Shown: piece by piece, positions 6,973 to 7,769 of the stretch | Position numbering within the stretch: position 1 is the stretch's first letter | How the letters are laid out: every line of letters starts with the position of its first letter | DNA from: Hyphomicrobiales bacterium | GTDB lineage: Bacteria > Pseudomonadota > Alphaproteobacteria > Rhizobiales > JAUVMS01 | Direction: 5' to 3' | Length of the DNA stretch: 7,769 nt | Assembly: GCA_030600135.1 (NCBI GenBank) | Contig: JAUVMS010000147.1 | Span: 1-7,769 of the forward strand | Notes under the pieces: generated by a model | Databases searched by the model: none | Told to the model about the DNA's origin: nothing | The model's input: only the letters and a program-made list of their open reading frames with translations | Program-made: the position numbers and the translations under genes

Positions 6973-7769
6973 ATGTCAAACACCAACCAATCATCGGGCA
7001 CGTCGAGCTGGTTGGCCCGCGTGCTCGATAGCGACATTTTTTATAGTTTCGTTCGGTCACCGGTGACAGTGGTATCGGCGATCCTGACTTTGATTTTTTT
7101 CCTCGCCGCACTCTTTGCGCCGCTGGTGGCGCCGCATAACCCATTTGACCTAGCCTCGATCGATATCATGGATGCCAGTCTGCCGCCGGCATGGGAGGTC
7201 GATGGCGATCCGCGATTTCTGCTCGGTACCGATGATCAAGGGCGTGACATTCTCTCCACAATCATTTTCGGCGCGCGGATTTCGCTCATCGTTGGTTTCG
7301 CGTCGGTCATTTTTTCACTCGTCTTGGGTGTTGGTCTCGGTTTGATCAGCGGCTATGTGGGCGGCACGCTCGATGCCTTCATTATGCGCATCGCCGATAT
7401 TCAGCTGTCCTTTCCGGCGATCCTCATTGCATTGCTGATCGACGGCGTCGCTCGTTCGGTGTTGCCGCGCGAGCTTCATGACGATGTCGCGATTTATGTC
7501 CTGGTTTTCGCCATTGGGATCTCCGGGTGGGTACAATATGCCCGCACGGTGCGTGGATCGACGTTGGTTGAAAAGGACCGGGAGTATGTCCAGGCAGCGC
7601 GCGTCATCGGCATCGGGCCGGGCATCATTCTGCTCCGGCACATCCTGCCGAACGTTATGGGGCCTGTCTTGGTGATCGCCACCATCCACCTTGCGATCGC
7701 CGTCATTACCGAGGCGACACTTTCCTTCCTCGGCGTCGGCGTGCCACCGACGACACCGTCGCTCGGCAC
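6973..7769 (+). CDS. ABC transporter permease, DppC/OppC type (cut by right edge)
   Basis: The second channel-forming permease, open from ATG 6973 to the window end (265 codons). Comparable proteins have about 290-310 residues, so roughly 30-40 are missing. A short cytoplasmic N-terminus precedes a first helix at about 32-53 (OppC N-terminal domain), ending FAPLVAPHNPFD. Then comes the family signature LGTDDQGRDILS (84-95), GARISL (100-105), helices, and the EAA loop at about 204-233 with EYVQAARVIGI and HILPNVMGP. TEATLSFLGVGVPP (246-259) marks the conserved end region. The GGAG at 6964-6967 starts right after the previous stop codon and lies five bases before the ATG. With the nine-base gap, this indicates a shared transcript and probable translational coupling with the DppB-like gene. 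The ATPase subunits are not visible and should follow downstream. Confidence 0.93.
   Translation, partial: MSNTNQSSGTSSWLARVLDSDIFYSFVRSPVTVVSAILTLIFFLAALFAPLVAPHNPFDLASIDIMDASLPPAWEVDGDPRFLLGTDDQGRDILSTIIFGARISLIVGFASVIFSLVLGVGLGLISGYVGGTLDAFIMRIADIQLSFPAILIALLIDGVARSVLPRELHDDVAIYVLVFAIGISGWVQYARTVRGSTLVEKDREYVQAARVIGIGPGIILLRHILPNVMGPVLVIATIHLAIAVITEATLSFLGVGVPPTTPSLG

Noticed and set aside
1..7769. Search for CRISPR arrays, complete insertion sequences with terminal repeats, tRNA or rRNA genes, and toxin-antitoxin or defence genes.
   Set aside because: No spaced repeat series, no IS ends or transposase, no tRNA-like sequence and no defence-type domains were seen on either strand.

Overview
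The window reads as alphaproteobacterial chromosome, and probably Hyphomicrobiales (Rhizobiales). This is inferred from gene content, roughly 60% G+C in the genes (sampled by hand) and the style of the encoded proteins; no rRNA, tRNA or taxonomic marker is present. Five complete genes and one incomplete gene lie on the plus strand in a single direction. The start of one divergent gene sits at the left edge.

Left edge (1-550): the first 164 bases hold the N-terminus of a minus-strand protein that resembles the N-terminal region of tyrosine recombinases (phage-type integrases). It is followed by a 386-base stretch in which I find no gene. The part from about 61 to 300 is clearly AT-richer (about 45% G+C by hand count) than the genes to the right. 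This may be the edge of an integrated element.

Middle (551-4248): a ten-helix drug/metabolite transporter (DMT/EamA) family membrane protein is followed, after a 210-base gap, by two unrelated metal-dependent amide/peptide hydrolases. The first is an M20D (HipO/aminoacylase-like) amidohydrolase. The second is an amidohydrolase-superfamily enzyme of the Xaa-Pro / Xaa-Arg dipeptidase type with an HxH motif and a probable carboxylated lysine.

Right (4307-7769): a peptide-type ABC importer contains a secreted solute-binding protein, a DppB-like permease and a DppC-like permease, the last cut by the window end. The two ATPase genes (DppD/DppF type) are not in the window and would be expected just to the right. 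An 11-bp hairpin lies between the binding-protein gene and the first permease gene.

Working model (inference): the binding protein and permeases import a small amide-linked compound such as a dipeptide, N-acyl amino acid or amino-acid conjugate. The two cytoplasmic hydrolases cleave it, and the DMT protein may export or import a product or related metabolite. Each part is a known family. The specific substrate is unknown, and the pairing of two different hydrolase folds with one importer is the best clue to it. I found no CRISPR array, complete insertion sequence, phage structural gene or clearly undescribed system.
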